A stretch of 64,000 bases of DNA from Yinghuangia seranimata. GTDB lineage: Bacteria > Actinomycetota > Actinomycetes > Streptomycetales > Streptomycetaceae. The translations under genes were made by a program, and so were the position numbers. Below, in pieces: positions 16,261-32,743 of the stretch (position 1 is the stretch's first letter; each line of letters opens with the position of its first letter). The DNA is taken from NCBI RefSeq assembly GCF_029953285.1, contig NZ_JASAOI010000023.1, forward strand, positions 124,001-188,000. Reading direction: 5' to 3'. The notes under the pieces are model-generated. The model saw only the letters and a list, made by a program, of their open reading frames with translations, had not been told where the DNA came from and ran no database searches.

Positions 16261-19200
16261 GCCGCGGCCTCCCGTCGGCGGCCGGGCTCGGTCGGTTCCG
16301 GTTGGGGGTGGGGCGGGGGGCCGCCGTCGGCCTCGGCGGCCGCGGCGGCGACGGCCGCGCCGAGGCCGGCCACCGTGCCGCTGTCGAGCAGGGCCGCCAG
16401 CGGGACGGTGAAGCCCAGTTCGCGGGAGATCTGGTTCTTCAGCTCGACGATGATCAGCGAGTCGAGGTCCAGGCCCTCCAGCGGCGCGTCCTCGGCGACC
16501 TCCTCCGGGGCCGCCAGGCCCATCGCGGCGGCCAGGCGCTCCCGCACGAACCGGGTGCACGACTCCGGGGTCGGCCGCGGTTCCGCCGAGGCGTGCTCGA
16601 TCTCGTCGCTCTCGGGGACGGAACGCACCAGCCCCGTGGCGCGGTGGCCGTGCGACTCGGGGGCCACGTCCAGCCAGTGCCGCCGACGCTGCCACGGGTA
16701 CAGCGGCAGCGCGACGTGCCCGGCCGGCCGGCCCAGGACCGCCGTCCAGTCGACCGGCACGCCCGCGCGGTACAGGCCGCCCAGCGCCGCCGCCAGTTCG
16801 GCCCCCGCCGCCCGGCCGCGCCGCAGGCTCGGCACCGCCTCGTGCGGCACACCCGACGCCTCGAACGTCGCACCGATGTCCTGGAGCAGCGCCGGGTGCG
16901 GCCCCACCTCCAGCACCACCGTGTACCCGTCGCGGGCCAGCGCGGCCGCCGCCGGGTGGAACAGCACCGCCTCGCGCAGGTTGCGTGCCCAGTGCGCCGC
17001 GTCGAGCTCGGCCGCGCCGATCCGTTCGCCCGTCACCGTCGAGTACAGCGGCGTGTGGCCGGGCGCCGCCCGCAGCGCCCGCACCTCGTCGGCCAGCGCC
17101 TCGGCGTGCCCGTCGAGCAGCGCGCTGTGGAACGCGTACTCGACGGCCAACGCCCGCGACGTGACGCCGCGTTCCGCCGCGAGCGCGACCACGCGGGCGA
17201 CCGCCTCGGCCTCGCCCGACACGACTGTCGAACGCGGCCCGTTGACCGCGCCGAAGCCGACCACCCCGCCGGCCTCGGCCAGCAGCGCGCCGACGGTGTC
17301 CGCGTCGGCGGCCAGGGCCGCCATCCGCCCGCCGCGCGCGCCGCGTTCGGTGTGCCGCGCACGGCGCACCAGCAGGTCGAGGGCCTGCTCGCGGGTCAGC
17401 ATGCCGGCGGCGCAGGCCGCGACGACCTCGCCCATGCTGTGCCCCGCGACCGCGTCCGGCACGACGCCCCAGGCCCGCCACTGCGCGGCGAGCGCCAGCT
17501 GGAGCGCACCGATCGCGACCTGCGCGACGCCCGTCTCGGCCAGCCGGGTCTCCGCCTCCGGCGCGTGCAGCGCCTCGACGACCGACCAGCCGGCCAACTC
17601 CCGTACGACCGCGTCACACGCGACGAGTTCGGCGTGCGCGGCCGGGAACAGCCCGGGCCGGTCCGCGAACTCGCGTCCCATGCCCAGCCATTGCGTGCCC
17701 TGCCCACTGAACACGAACGCCACCCGCGGCCCCTCCGCCGCGGGACGAGGCCGCCCACCGACGGCGCCGCGCAAGCCCGCCGCGAGCTCCGCAGCGTCGA
17801 CACCGGTCACGGCGAGACGCAGCGGGTGGTGGGTGCGGGAGTGCGCGGCGGCCGAGCACACGGCGGCGGGGTCCGCACCGGACTCCAGCAGGTCGGCATA
17901 GCCCTGTGCCAGCGCGTCCAACGCACCGCCGGAGCGGGCTGAGAGCGGCAGCACGAGCACCGGCGCCGAGGAGGCCGACGCGTCGACGTCCGGCAGGGAC
18001 GATGCGACCGCCGCCGACGCGCCGGTGTGGGCCGCGTCTACCGCCGGCGACGAGGTGGATGATGTGGGCGGACTCGTGTGTGTCGCCTGTGTTTTCGCGC
18101 CCACGGGCTGGCCGGTTGCGGCCGCAGACGTGACCGCCGACGACCCGCCGCTGTGTGACGGGTCTACCGCCGCGAAAGGCGGGCTGTCTGCCGTGCGCGT
18201 GCTCGCGACGTCGCCCGCCGACGACGCGCCGGGCGTCTCCCGCATGTCCGCATCCGTCTGCAGGGTCGACGGGGACGGTGTGACGCCCTGAGCCACGTGG
18301 CCGTCCGAGGCGGACGGACCCGCGGTGCGCCCGGCCGCGGACGTGGATGCCTTGGGCTGAGTGACGTGTGTCGCCTGTGTGTTCGCGCCGCCTCGCTGGC
18401 CGGTTGCGGCGACCGCTCCGGGTGGCGGGCCCGCGAGGATCGCGTGGGCGTTTGCTCCGCCGAAGCCGAACGAGCTGACCGCCGCCAGGCGCGGCGGGCC
18501 TTCTGCGGGGTCGGCGTCGGCCGGGTCGGTCAGGTCCGCGGGTTCGGTGGCGGGGCGGGGCGTCGGGAGGTCGGTCAGTTCGGTGGGGACGGTCAGCCGC
18601 GTTCCCGACAGGTCGATCTCCGGGTTGAGCGCGTCCAGGTGCAGGTGTGGCGGGACCTGGCCGTGTTCGAGGACCAGCAGGGCCTTGATCAGGCCGCTGA
18701 TCCCGGCCGCCGCCTCCTGGTGGCCGAAGTTGGTCTTCACCGAGCCGATCGCGCACGCGCCGCCGCCCGGCCCGTAGACCTCGCGCAGCGCGTCGACCTC
18801 GATCGGGTCGCCGAGGCGGGTGCCGGTGCCGTGCGCCTCCACGTACACGACGTCCTGGGCGCGCGCCCCCGCGTCGAGCAGCGCGCGGCGGATCAGCCGG
18901 GTCTGGGCCTGCGGGGCGGGCGCCGTCAGGCCGTTTGTTCGCCCGTTGTGGTTGACCGCGGTGCCGCGGATCACGCCGCGCACCCGGTGCCCGGCCTCCT
19001 CCGCGTCCGACAGCCGCGTGAGCAGCAGCATGCCGCAGCCCTCCGCGCGCACGATGCCCTCCGCGCCCGCGTCGAACGTGCGGCACCGGCCGCCCGGCGC
19101 CATCGGCAGCACCTTCTCCGTCACCTGCGACGCCGCCTCGGTCAGGATCACGTTCACCCCGCCGACGAGCGCGAAGTCGCAGTCCCCGGCGCGCAGCGCC

Positions 19201-19840
19201 CGGCACGCCAGGTGCAGCGCGATCAGCGACGACGAGCACGCCGTGTCGACCGCGAGGCTCGGACCGGTCAGGTCCAGCAGGTACGACACCCGGTTCGCGG
19301 CGATGCTGTGCGCGCCGCCGGGCGCCGTGTACGCCGTGATCGGCGCCCGCCCCGCCATCTGCATCGTCAGGTAGTCGCCGCCGTACAGCCCCAGGAACAC
19401 GCCCGTGCTGCGCTCCCGCAGCCGTTCCACCGGCAGCCCCGCGTCCTCGGCGGCCTCCCACGCGGTCTCCAGCACCAGGCGCTGCTGGGGGTCCATGTGG
19501 TCCGCCTCGGCCGTCCCGATCCCGAAGAACTCGGCGTCGAAGCCGTCGAGTTCGGGCAGCAGCGCCGCGTACCGGCCGTCGGCCGGCGGACCGGCGGGGG
19601 CGGCGGCGCGCCGCCCGTCCGCCGTGTCCACCATCGCCGTCACCGTGTCGGTGCCGGCGCACAGCAGCTCCCACAGCCCGGCCGTGTCGGCCGCGCCGCC
19701 GGGTGTCCGCACGCCGATCCCGAGGACCGCGACCGGCTCGGTGCGGGCCCGCTCCGCGGCGGACAACCGGGCCCGGGTGTCCCGGAGTTGACGCAGGGCC
19801 TGTTCCAGAAGTCGACGCTGGTCTCCCGCGCCCGACCCGC

Positions 19841-19844
<4 letters not shown>
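16257..19844 (-). CDS. Type I polyketide synthase, one module: KS-AT-ACP (PKS2)
   Basis: The protein of 1195 residues starts with a coiled-coil docking helix (LLEQALRQLRDTRARLSAAE, 12-31). The KS spans about 36-470, with active Cys203 in DTACSSS, His338 in EAHGTGT and His375 in NFGH. The AT spans about 705-1010, with Ser803 in GHSMGE and the specificity motif YAFHS (904-907), which is malonyl-like but not canonical. The WQRRRHWLD post-AT motif is near 1051. The ACP has Ser1129 in GLDLDSL. There is no KR, DH, ER or TE, so the product stays a beta-ketoacyl-ACP. An unusual low-complexity linker (about 475-625) separates KS and AT. Its ATG overlaps the PKS1 stop. Confidence 0.96.
18078..18407. 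repeat. Duplicated segment in the PKS2 KS-AT linker
   Basis: Two imperfect direct copies at 18366-18407 and 18078-18119 encode ATGQRGGANTQATH (residues 480-493) and ATGQPVGAKTQATH (576-589). They lie in a Ser/Thr/Ala/Pro-rich stretch that replaces the usual short structured linker. In-frame duplication is the simplest origin. Confidence 0.8.
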
Positions 19845-25917
<6,073 letters not shown>

Positions 25918-25918
<1 letters not shown>

Positions 25919-27672
25919 CACCCGACCTCCTTCACCTTCGCGCGGGCCGGGTCGGCCGCCGGCTTGACCCGGCCGTCCTCGTACAGGGCCTTCGCGGCGC
26001 GGCGCTGCACCTTGCCGCTGGAGGTCTTCGGGACGGTGCCGGGCGCGGCGAGCACCAGGTCGTCGACGACGATGCCGTGGTCGGCGCTGACCGCGGCGCG
26101 CACGCGCATCGCGATCTCGGCGAGCGCGGGCGCGGGTCCGGAGAACCCGGAGCGGCGCTGCTCGGCCGGCCGCAGCACCTCGGCGACCAGCACCACCCGC
26201 TCGTGCCCGTCGCGTTCGACGGAGAACGCCGCGCAGAAGCTGGGGCGGACCCACGCGTGCGCGCTCTCCGCGGACAGCTCGATGTCCTGCGGGTAGTGGT
26301 TCTTGCCGCCGACGATCAGCAGGTCCTTCAGGCGGCCGGTGATGTAGAGCTCGCCGTCGTACATCGCGCCCAGGTCGCCGGTGCGCAGGAACGGCCCGGC
26401 GCCGGTGTCGCTGGTGCGCGCCGCGAACGTCTCGAGCGTCGCCTCGCGGCGGCCCCAGTAGCCGACGGCGATGTCGTCGCCGGCGATCCACACCTCGCCG
26501 ACGCTGCCGTCGGGCAGGCTCGCGTGGGTGTCGGGGTCGGCGATCTGGATCCGGCGCGACAGCCGCGGGCCGCCGACGCTCACCAGCTCGTGGTCCGTGC
26601 CCGGCTCGACCCGGCCCTGGTGGAGCGCGGCGCGGTCGACGGACAGCACCTTCGCGCCGCCGCCCGGCGTGCCGCCGGTGGTGATCAGCGTCGACTCGGC
26701 CAGGCCGTACGCCGGGTACAGCGCCGTGGACTTGAACCCGTACGGCGCGTACGCCTCCGCGAACGCGTGCAGTGTCGCGGGCCGGATCGGCTCGGCGCCG
26801 CTGAACGCCAGCTTCCAGTGGCTCAGGTCGAACTCGGCGCGCTCCTCGACCGGGATGCGGCGCACGCACAGGTCGTACGCGAAGTTCGGCGCGCCCGTCG
26901 CGGTGCCGCGGTAGCGGGTGAGCGCCCGGAGCCAGCGGGCCGGCCGCTGCACGAACGCCACCGGCGGCATCATCACGGCGGACGCGCCCAGGTAGAGGGT
27001 CTGCAGCATCTTGCCGATCAGGCCCATGTCGTGGAACAGCGGCAGCCACGACACCAGGACGTCGTCCTCGGTCAGGCCCATGCAGACGGAGAACATCTCC
27101 TCGTTGGCCAGCAGCGCGCGGTGCGTGACCATCACGCCCTTGGGCGTCGACGTCGAGCCGGACGTGTACTGCAGGAACGACAGGTCGTCGGCGCCGATAC
27201 GCGGCGCCTGGTACGCGTCGGCCTCGTCGTCCCCGACGGTGTCGGTGGCCAGCCACGGCAGCGCGCCGATCTCGGGGGCGACGCTCGACACCGGCTCGTG
27301 CAGCCCCGCGGCGCTCTCGCTCAGCACCACGCCGGCATCGCAGTCGCGGGCGATCGCGCGCAGCGTCGCCACCCGCCGCTCGGAGCCGAGCGGCACCGGC
27401 GGGGCGACCGGGACGGCTATTACACCGGCGTGCTGACAGGCCAGGAAACCGCGAATGAACTGCATATTGTCGGCGGCCAGCAGCAGCGCCCGCGAACCCG
27501 GCTTCACGAGGGTGTGGAGGCGGGCCGCGACGGCGCGTGCGGAGCGGTCCAAGGAGGCGAACGTAAGCCGTCCGGATTCGGTCTGACCGTCGTTGAGAAA
27601 CGTATAGACAGTTTTTGCCCCACGCTCCTCTGCATGCGTGCTGAGCAGCGAAGAAAGCGTCTTTTCGGACAT
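25918..27672 (-). CDS. Fatty acyl-AMP ligase (FAAL)
   Basis: The 584-residue adenylate-forming enzyme has the P-loop-like motif LQYTSGSTSTPKGV, then SWLPLFHDMGLIG, YGLAEST, GDLGAMYDGELYITGRLKD and a C-terminal PKTSSGKVQRR. The HDMGL block, the long segment between the TGRLKDLLIVGGKNHYPQDIE motif and the end, and direct coupling to an N-terminal ACP of a PKS are typical of FAALs rather than acyl-CoA ligases. It would activate a free fatty acid as acyl-AMP and pass it to the first ACP of PKS1 in the cytosol. It is the first gene of the leftward core operon. ATG 27672 follows AGAGGGG. Confidence 0.94.
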
Positions 27673-27929
27673 GAAGCAACCCCTCTTGGAAAATCCGGAT
27701 AACTCATTTCAGGCTAACAGCGGAACTCTCTCCACGGGCATTTGAAAACGAATGGGGGGAGGTAATCCGAGCAATTCGGAAGTTTTTGTCCGAGCACCTG
27801 GATTTAACTTGCCAGCGGGCCGGTAATCGTGTTTTCTCGATTCCGGGTCAATCGGATCCCGTGTGGGATCCGGGTATCCGGGACGTCGAATTCTTTCTGG
27901 TTTTCCATATCAAGGAGTTGACCTCACCC
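27673..27929. promoter_or_regulatory. Divergent control region between FAAL operon and GMC oxidase
   Basis: This 257-base gap is more AT-rich than its surroundings and separates the leftward core operon from the rightward GMC oxidase gene. On the minus strand, TTGACC (27850-27845) followed after 17 bases by GATTAC is a possible promoter for the FAAL operon. A perfect palindrome lies at 27853-27872 next to it. AAGGAG at 27912-27917 is the ribosome site of the GMC gene. Confidence 0.55.
27853..27872. promoter_or_regulatory. Perfect palindrome, probable operator
   Basis: CGGATCCC-GTGT-GGGATCCG is an exact 8-4-8 inverted repeat between the divergent FAAL operon and GMC oxidase genes. It adjoins the possible minus-strand -35 box. 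A dimeric repressor or activator site controlling both directions is the simplest reading. The binding protein is not identifiable from the window. Confidence 0.55.
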
Positions 27930-29534
27930 ATGGCCACGCTCGACCGCAGACGCTTCCTCGCCCTCACCGCCGGTGGATTGGCCGCCGCCGGCCTGGGAAC
28001 CGCCCAAGCGCACGCGGACACCGCCAGCACCGACCCCGCTCCCTCCGGCGCCGACGGCACGGACGCCGCCGGACGCGGCGGACCGCGCGCCATCGTCATC
28101 GGCTCCGGCTTCGGCGGCGCCGTCGCCGCGCTCCGCCTCGGCCGCGCCGGCATACGCACGACCGTCCTGGAACGCGGCCGGTGGTGGCAGTACAGCCCCA
28201 CCCAGCCCGTCTTCGGCGACGAACTGAACCCCAACAGCGACATGTTCTGGTTCCAGGACACCGCCACCTGGCCGACCGTCCCGCCGATCGCCATCGACAA
28301 GGTCCCCGGCGTCCTGGAGGTCACGCAGCAGAACGGCGTGACCGTCGCGTGCGGCGCCGCCGTCGGCGGCGGGTCGATCGTCTACACCGGCTGTACCGTC
28401 CAGCCGCCCCAGCGCTACTTCGAGCAGATCTACCCGAGCACCGTCACCTACCGCGAGATGGACACCGTCTACTGGCCGCGCGTGCGCCGCATGCTCGGTG
28501 CCCAGACGATCCCGCAGGACCTGTACGGCACCGACCCGTTCACCCACTCGCGCGCCTTCGACGAGCAGATGCGGCTGGCCGGCTACCCCACCACGCGGGT
28601 GCCCACCACCTTCAACTGGGACAAGGTCCGCGCCGAACTGGCCGGCACACTGCGCCCGTCCGCGATCATCGGCGAGTCCACGTTCGGCAACAGCGACGGC
28701 GCCAAGAACGACGTCACGCAGAACTACCTGCCGGCCGCGCTCGCCACCCGCAACGTGCACATCAGCCCGCTCACCGAGGTCACCGCGATCGGCCGAGGAC
28801 GGCGCGGCGGCTACACCGTCCAGGTGCGCCGGCTCTCCGAGCAGGGCACCGTCGTCGGCACCGAGGAACTCGCCTGCGACCTGCTGTTCCTGGCCGCCGG
28901 GTCGGTCAACACCACCCGGCTCCTGGTCGCCGCCCGCGACACCGGAGCGCTGCCCGACCTGGACGCGTCGGTCGGCACCGGGTGGGGCACCAACGGCGAC
29001 GCGTTCGGCCTGCGCACCTTCGCCGGCGCCACCGGCGACGGCCAGGCCGCGCCGTGCGTGTCCACCACGTTCGTCGACTCCGGCTTCGGCATGCCGATCC
29101 GGGTGGAGAACTGGTACGCCATGGCGTTCGACCGCACCGCCGGCATGGCGCAGTTCAGCGTCGCCGTCGACATGGACAACCGCGGCACCTGGCGGTACGA
29201 CCCGGCGACCGGCCAGGTCGCGCTCGCCGACTGGACGGCGGCGAAGAACGCGCCGTCCGAGGCGGCGGCCGTCGGCTTCAACCAGATGATCATCGACAAG
29301 GGCCTGGCCGGCCCCGCACCCGTACCGAACCCCACCGGCCTGACCGCGCACCCGCTGGGCGGCTGCGCCATGGGCGGTGCCGCGGACACGTTCGGCCGGG
29401 TGCGCGGCAACCGCGGCCTGTACGTGGTCGACGGGGCGCTCGTCCCCGGCAACATCGGCGGCGCCAACCCGTCGCTGACCATCGCCGCGCTGGCCGAACG
29501 CGCGCTCGACGACATCGTCGCGCACGCGGGCTGA
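27930..29534 (+). CDS. Tat-exported GMC oxidoreductase (cholesterol-oxidase-like)
   Basis: The protein of 534 residues starts with a twin-arginine signal (DRRRFLALTAGGLAAAGLG). It carries the FAD motif VIGSGFGGAVAALRLGRAG, AAVGGGSIVYTG (GGGS FAD loop), and the C-terminal TAHPLGGCAM and IGGANPSLTIAALAER blocks. Their His and Asn correspond to the catalytic residues of Streptomyces cholesterol oxidase. It oxidises an alcohol to ketone with O2 outside the cytoplasm. Placement beside the FAAL-PKS operon makes a late step on the exported product likely, though a true sterol oxidase cannot be excluded. A 16-bp hairpin follows the stop. ATG 27930 is 12 bases after AAGGAG. Confidence 0.92.
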   Translation: MATLDRRRFLALTAGGLAAAGLGTAQAHADTASTDPAPSGADGTDAAGRGGPRAIVIGSGFGGAVAALRLGRAGIRTTVLERGRWWQYSPTQPVFGDELNPNSDMFWFQDTATWPTVPPIAIDKVPGVLEVTQQNGVTVACGAAVGGGSIVYTGCTVQPPQRYFEQIYPSTVTYREMDTVYWPRVRRMLGAQTIPQDLYGTDPFTHSRAFDEQMRLAGYPTTRVPTTFNWDKVRAELAGTLRPSAIIGESTFGNSDGAKNDVTQNYLPAALATRNVHISPLTEVTAIGRGRRGGYTVQVRRLSEQGTVVGTEELACDLLFLAAGSVNTTRLLVAARDTGALPDLDASVGTGWGTNGDAFGLRTFAGATGDGQAAPCVSTTFVDSGFGMPIRVENWYAMAFDRTAGMAQFSVAVDMDNRGTWRYDPATGQVALADWTAAKNAPSEAAAVGFNQMIIDKGLAGPAPVPNPTGLTAHPLGGCAMGGAADTFGRVRGNRGLYVVDGALVPGNIGGANPSLTIAALAERALDDIVAHAG

Positions 29535-29542
29535 CCCGGCAC

Positions 29543-29587
29543 CCGTCCGGTCGGCCGCGGCACGACGGTCTGCGGCCGACCGGACGG
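29543..29587 (+). terminator. Stem-loop terminator after the GMC oxidase
   Basis: An exact 16-bp inverted repeat (29543-29558 and 29572-29587; arm ccgtccggtcggccgc) with a 13-base loop starts 8 bases after the GMC stop. There is no T-run, as usual in actinomycetes. It would separate this transcript from the SDR gene downstream. Confidence 0.8.
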
Positions 29588-29657
29588 CACCACCCCGCGC
29601 ACCACCGGACGCACCACCCCGGACACCGCTCCCGAACTTCGGAAAGGCCGACACCCC

Positions 29658-30527
29658 ATGGACGCCACCACCGCGGGCACCGCCGTCGTCATCGGCGCGA
29701 CCTCCGGCATCGGCCGCGAGACCGCCCGCCAACTCGCCGCCCACGGCCACGACGTCGTCGCCGTCGGCCGCGACGCCGCCAACGGCGCCGCGCTGCTGCG
29801 CGACCTGGCCGCCGACGCCGCGCACGCCGGCCGCGTCGACCCCGACCGGCACCTGTTCGTCCCCGCCGACGTCAGCACCGCGGCCGGCGTCGCCGACGTC
29901 GCCCGCCGCGTCCACGACCGCACCGACGCCGTCGCCGTCCTGGTCAACGGCGCCGGCCTCGTCAGCCGCAAACGCCGCACCACCGCCGAGGGCCGCGAAC
30001 TCAACTTCGCCGTCCACCACCTGGCGCCCTACTCGACCACCTCGGCCCTGCTGCCGCTGCTGCGCGCCGGCGGCGGCCGCGTCGTCAACATCAACTCCGA
30101 AGGCCACCGCGCCCCGCTCAGCGGCACCGGCACCGTCGCCATCGACTTCGACGACCTCGACCACACCCGCGACTACAACCCCTACATGGCCTACAGCCGC
30201 ACCAAGCTCGCCAACCTGCTCTTCACCCACGAACTCCACCGCCGCCACCCCGAACTGACCGTGACCGCACTCCACCCCGGCATGGTCCGCACCGGCATCG
30301 GCCGCGATCTCCCCCGCGTACAAGTCGCCTTCCTCTCCCTCATGGCCCTGCCGGTCCGGCAGGGCGCCCAGCCGGTGGTCCGGCTGGCGGTCGCCGACGA
30401 CGTCGTCCCCGGCGCCTACTACGACCGGTTCACCCGCGTCACGCCGTCCGCCGCCTCCCGCGACCGCGCCACCGCGGCCCGCCTGTGGGACGTCACCGCC
30501 GCACTGCGCGGCCCCTTCGGCCGCTGA
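29658..30527 (+). CDS. SDR-family oxidoreductase (retinol-dehydrogenase-like)
   Basis: The SDR of 289 residues has the cofactor motif VVIGATSGIGRETARQLAAHG, then VNGAG in place of NNAG, INSEGH (catalytic Ser) and YMAYSRTKLANLLF (Tyr and Lys). The DFDDLDHTRDYNPY insertion before the active Tyr is typical of the WWOX/retinol dehydrogenase-like branch, as is the SDR at 35685-36677. These enzymes usually interconvert alcohols and ketones of lipophilic substrates with NADP(H). GGAAAGG lies upstream of the ATG. It is probably a tailoring step on the lipid-derived polyketide (inference). Confidence 0.9.
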   Translation: MDATTAGTAVVIGATSGIGRETARQLAAHGHDVVAVGRDAANGAALLRDLAADAAHAGRVDPDRHLFVPADVSTAAGVADVARRVHDRTDAVAVLVNGAGLVSRKRRTTAEGRELNFAVHHLAPYSTTSALLPLLRAGGGRVVNINSEGHRAPLSGTGTVAIDFDDLDHTRDYNPYMAYSRTKLANLLFTHELHRRHPELTVTALHPGMVRTGIGRDLPRVQVAFLSLMALPVRQGAQPVVRLAVADDVVPGAYYDRFTRVTPSAASRDRATAARLWDVTAALRGPFGR

Positions 30528-30551
30528 CGACACCTCCGCCGGACGGCCGGG

Positions 30552-30580
30552 CCCCGGCACCGCATCCTGCGGTGCCGGGG
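30552..30580. terminator. Bidirectional terminator between convergent SDR genes
   Basis: CCCCGGCACCGC-ATCCT-GCGGTGCCGGGG is a perfect 12-bp stem with a five-base loop. It lies midway between the stops of the rightward SDR (30527) and the leftward SDR (30588), so it can serve both transcripts. Confidence 0.9.
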
Positions 30581-30587
30581 CACCGGG

Positions 30588-31403
30588 CTACGCCAACCGG
30601 GCCCGCCGCAGCCGCGGCAGCACCACCGTGCGCAGCAGCAGGAACACCGCGCCGCGCGGCAGCTGCCGCCCCGCCAGCGCCTGCCCCTTCGCCATCACGC
30701 CCGGCACCACCACACGCCGCCCGCGCTCCGCCCCGCGCAGCGCCGCCTCGGCGACGAACGGCGCCGACTTCCACGCGAACCAGCGGTGCGCCTCCAGGCC
30801 CTCGATGCCGCCCACCGCGGTGAACTCGGTGTGCACCGGACCCGGCGCCAGCAGCGTGCAGGTGACGCCCGTGCCGCGCAGTTCCTGCGCCAGCGCCGCC
30901 GCGAAGGTGTTCGCGAACGCCTTCGTCGCCGAGTACGTCGCCGCCGTCGGCACCGGCTGCTCGCCCGCCGTCGACCCCGTCACCACGATCGCGCCGCGCC
31001 GCCGCGCCAGCATGCCCGGCAGCACCGTGAGCACCAGGTCGTGCAGCGCGACCGCGTTGACCTCGACCTCCTCGCGCTCACGCGACGCGTCCGCCTCGGA
31101 CAGCGGACCGCACGTGGTGAAACCCGCGTTGGCGCACAGCACGCCCACCTCGAGCTCCGCCAACTCCGCCCGCAGGTCCGCGCGTCCGACCCGGTCGCCC
31201 AGATCGCACACGCGCACCTCGACCTTGCCGCCGTGCGCCGCCCGCAGCTCGTCCGCGAGCTTCTCCAGCCGCGCCGCGCGCCGCGCCACCAGCAGCAGCG
31301 CGTGCCCGCGCGCCGCCAGCCCGCGCGCCAGCTCCTCGCCGATGCCCGACGACGCCCCGGTCACCACCGCCCACGCGGTGCCGCCGGGCAGCCGCCCGCT
31401 CAC
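30588..31403 (-). CDS. SDR-family oxidoreductase
   Basis: The SDR of 271 residues has AVVTGASSGIGEELARGLAARG, CANAGF (NAG motif), the catalytic Ser in VTGSTAGEQP and YSATKAFAN (Tyr/Lys). It belongs to the DltE/HSD-like group with a C-terminal hydrophobic segment (GAVFLLLRTVVLP) that could associate with membrane. Translation starts at GTG 31403, which overlaps the stop of the upstream flavoprotein (GTGA), so the two proteins are made together and may act consecutively, for example desaturation followed by ketone reduction. The substrate is unknown. Confidence 0.88.
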   Translation of the reverse strand: MSGRLPGGTAWAVVTGASSGIGEELARGLAARGHALLLVARRAARLEKLADELRAAHGGKVEVRVCDLGDRVGRADLRAELAELEVGVLCANAGFTTCGPLSEADASREREEVEVNAVALHDLVLTVLPGMLARRRGAIVVTGSTAGEQPVPTAATYSATKAFANTFAAALAQELRGTGVTCTLLAPGPVHTEFTAVGGIEGLEAHRWFAWKSAPFVAEAALRGAERGRRVVVPGVMAKGQALAGRQLPRGAVFLLLRTVVLPRLRRARLA

Positions 31404-32743
31404 CGCGCCGCCGGCGCGAAGCCGGCCAGGAACCCGTTCAGCCGGTCGCCCGCCGCGTTCCCCGAACGGCTGCACGCCTCCAGCGACACACCCCACAGGT
31501 AGTCGCCCGCCAGCTCCAGGCCGCGCACCTGCGCCACCTGCTCGTCGACCTCGGTCAACAGCTCGCTGTGGTACGGCGAATAGGCGCAGTACGCCGCCGC
31601 CCACGCGCGCGACACCTGGTTGACCCGCTTCGCGCGCGCCGCCCCCAGGTACCGGGTCAGCCGCTCCTCCGTCGCGCCCACCCACTCGGTCAGCAGCGAC
31701 TCGGTCGGCTCCGCGACCCGCCCGTTGCGGCCGCTGAAGGTGTACCGGACGATGTGCCGGTCCTCCATGCCGTACGAGCCCGCGTTCGAGCACGGCCCGC
31801 CGTCGTGCATCGCCAGCGCGCGCACCTCCGGCGTGAACACCGGCCGGTCGTACTCCACCAGCACCACCGTGGACGGGAAGTACCGGATGTCGCCGAGCCG
31901 CTTGCCCAGCGTCGGCAGCTCCGCCGAGACGATCTGCGCCGCCGCGTACGCCGGCGTCGCGAGCACCACGCCGTCGTACTTGCGCACCTCGGCCGGCTTG
32001 CCCGCGGTGCTCAGCCGCAGCCCGGTCAGCCGGCCGCCGGCCAGCTCCAGGCCCTCCACCTCGGTGTCCAGCAGCACCTCGAGGCGGTTGGGCAGCGTCG
32101 CCAGCGCCGGCTGGATGCCGTCCGTCAGCTGGTCGTAGGTGTCCATCAGCAGCGCGAGGTTGGTGTTGAACGTGCCCAGGTACACCTCGTCCGGCTCGGC
32201 GCCGTTCATGCGCACCGTCATCGGCCGCAGCAGCGTGTCGGCCAGGCCGGGCCCGAAGTGCGCACCCAGTGGCTGGTGGTCGTACTTGGCCGACAGCTTC
32301 GCGAAGTACGGCGCGCCGAGGAACTTGTTGCGCTCGTCCAGCCGGATCCGCGCCGCCAGCGCCGCCAGGCGCGCCAGGTCGGCGGGCCGGCCCATCCGCC
32401 GGATGTTGTCGACCGACCGGCTGCGGCGGGTGCTGTCGAGCGTCAGCACCTCGCCTTCCTTCATCATCGACGCGTTGATGCCGAACGGCTCCCACGCGTA
32501 GCTGCCGAGCGCCGACAGCGTCCCGCGGAACGCGCTGTACTTGCGGCCGATGTTCTTGCCGCCCATCATCACCGGGCGGTCGCCGAGGTCGCCGACGCCC
32601 ATACGGCCGCCCAGCACCCCTTCGCGCTCGATCAGCTCGACGTCGTACCCGAGCCGTTCCAGCCGCACCGCGGCCGCCAGACCCGACGCGCCACTGCCGA
32701 CGACCGCCACCCGGCGCCCGGCGCCCACGTTGTTCCCTAGCAC
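31400..32743 (-). CDS. FAD-dependent desaturase/oxidase (amine-oxidase superfamily)
   Basis: The protein of 447 residues opens with the FAD motif RVAVVGSGASGLAAAVRLERLGYDVEL, followed by EREGVLGGRM (the GG-R pyrophosphate motif). It ends with LELAGDYLWGVSLEACSRSGNAAGDRL, the C-terminal FAD block of the phytoene desaturase/protoporphyrinogen oxidase/amine oxidase group. A role in C-C desaturation is more likely than amine oxidation for this branch, but this is family-level inference. GTG 32743 follows GAGGGGG. It is coupled by overlap to the downstream SDR. A 245-base gap separates it from the crotonase gene. Confidence 0.86.
   Translation of the reverse strand: MLGNNVGAGRRVAVVGSGASGLAAAVRLERLGYDVELIEREGVLGGRMGVGDLGDRPVMMGGKNIGRKYSAFRGTLSALGSYAWEPFGINASMMKEGEVLTLDSTRRSRSVDNIRRMGRPADLARLAALAARIRLDERNKFLGAPYFAKLSAKYDHQPLGAHFGPGLADTLLRPMTVRMNGAEPDEVYLGTFNTNLALLMDTYDQLTDGIQPALATLPNRLEVLLDTEVEGLELAGGRLTGLRLSTAGKPAEVRKYDGVVLATPAYAAAQIVSAELPTLGKRLGDIRYFPSTVVLVEYDRPVFTPEVRALAMHDGGPCSNAGSYGMEDRHIVRYTFSGRNGRVAEPTESLLTEWVGATEERLTRYLGAARAKRVNQVSRAWAAAYCAYSPYHSELLTEVDEQVAQVRGLELAGDYLWGVSLEACSRSGNAAGDRLNGFLAGFAPAAR

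Noticed and set aside
27863-30823. 986-residue plus-strand frame overlapping the GMC oxidase and SDR
   Set aside because: Its product is almost entirely Arg/Pro/His, a third-position shadow of two well-supported genes in another frame.
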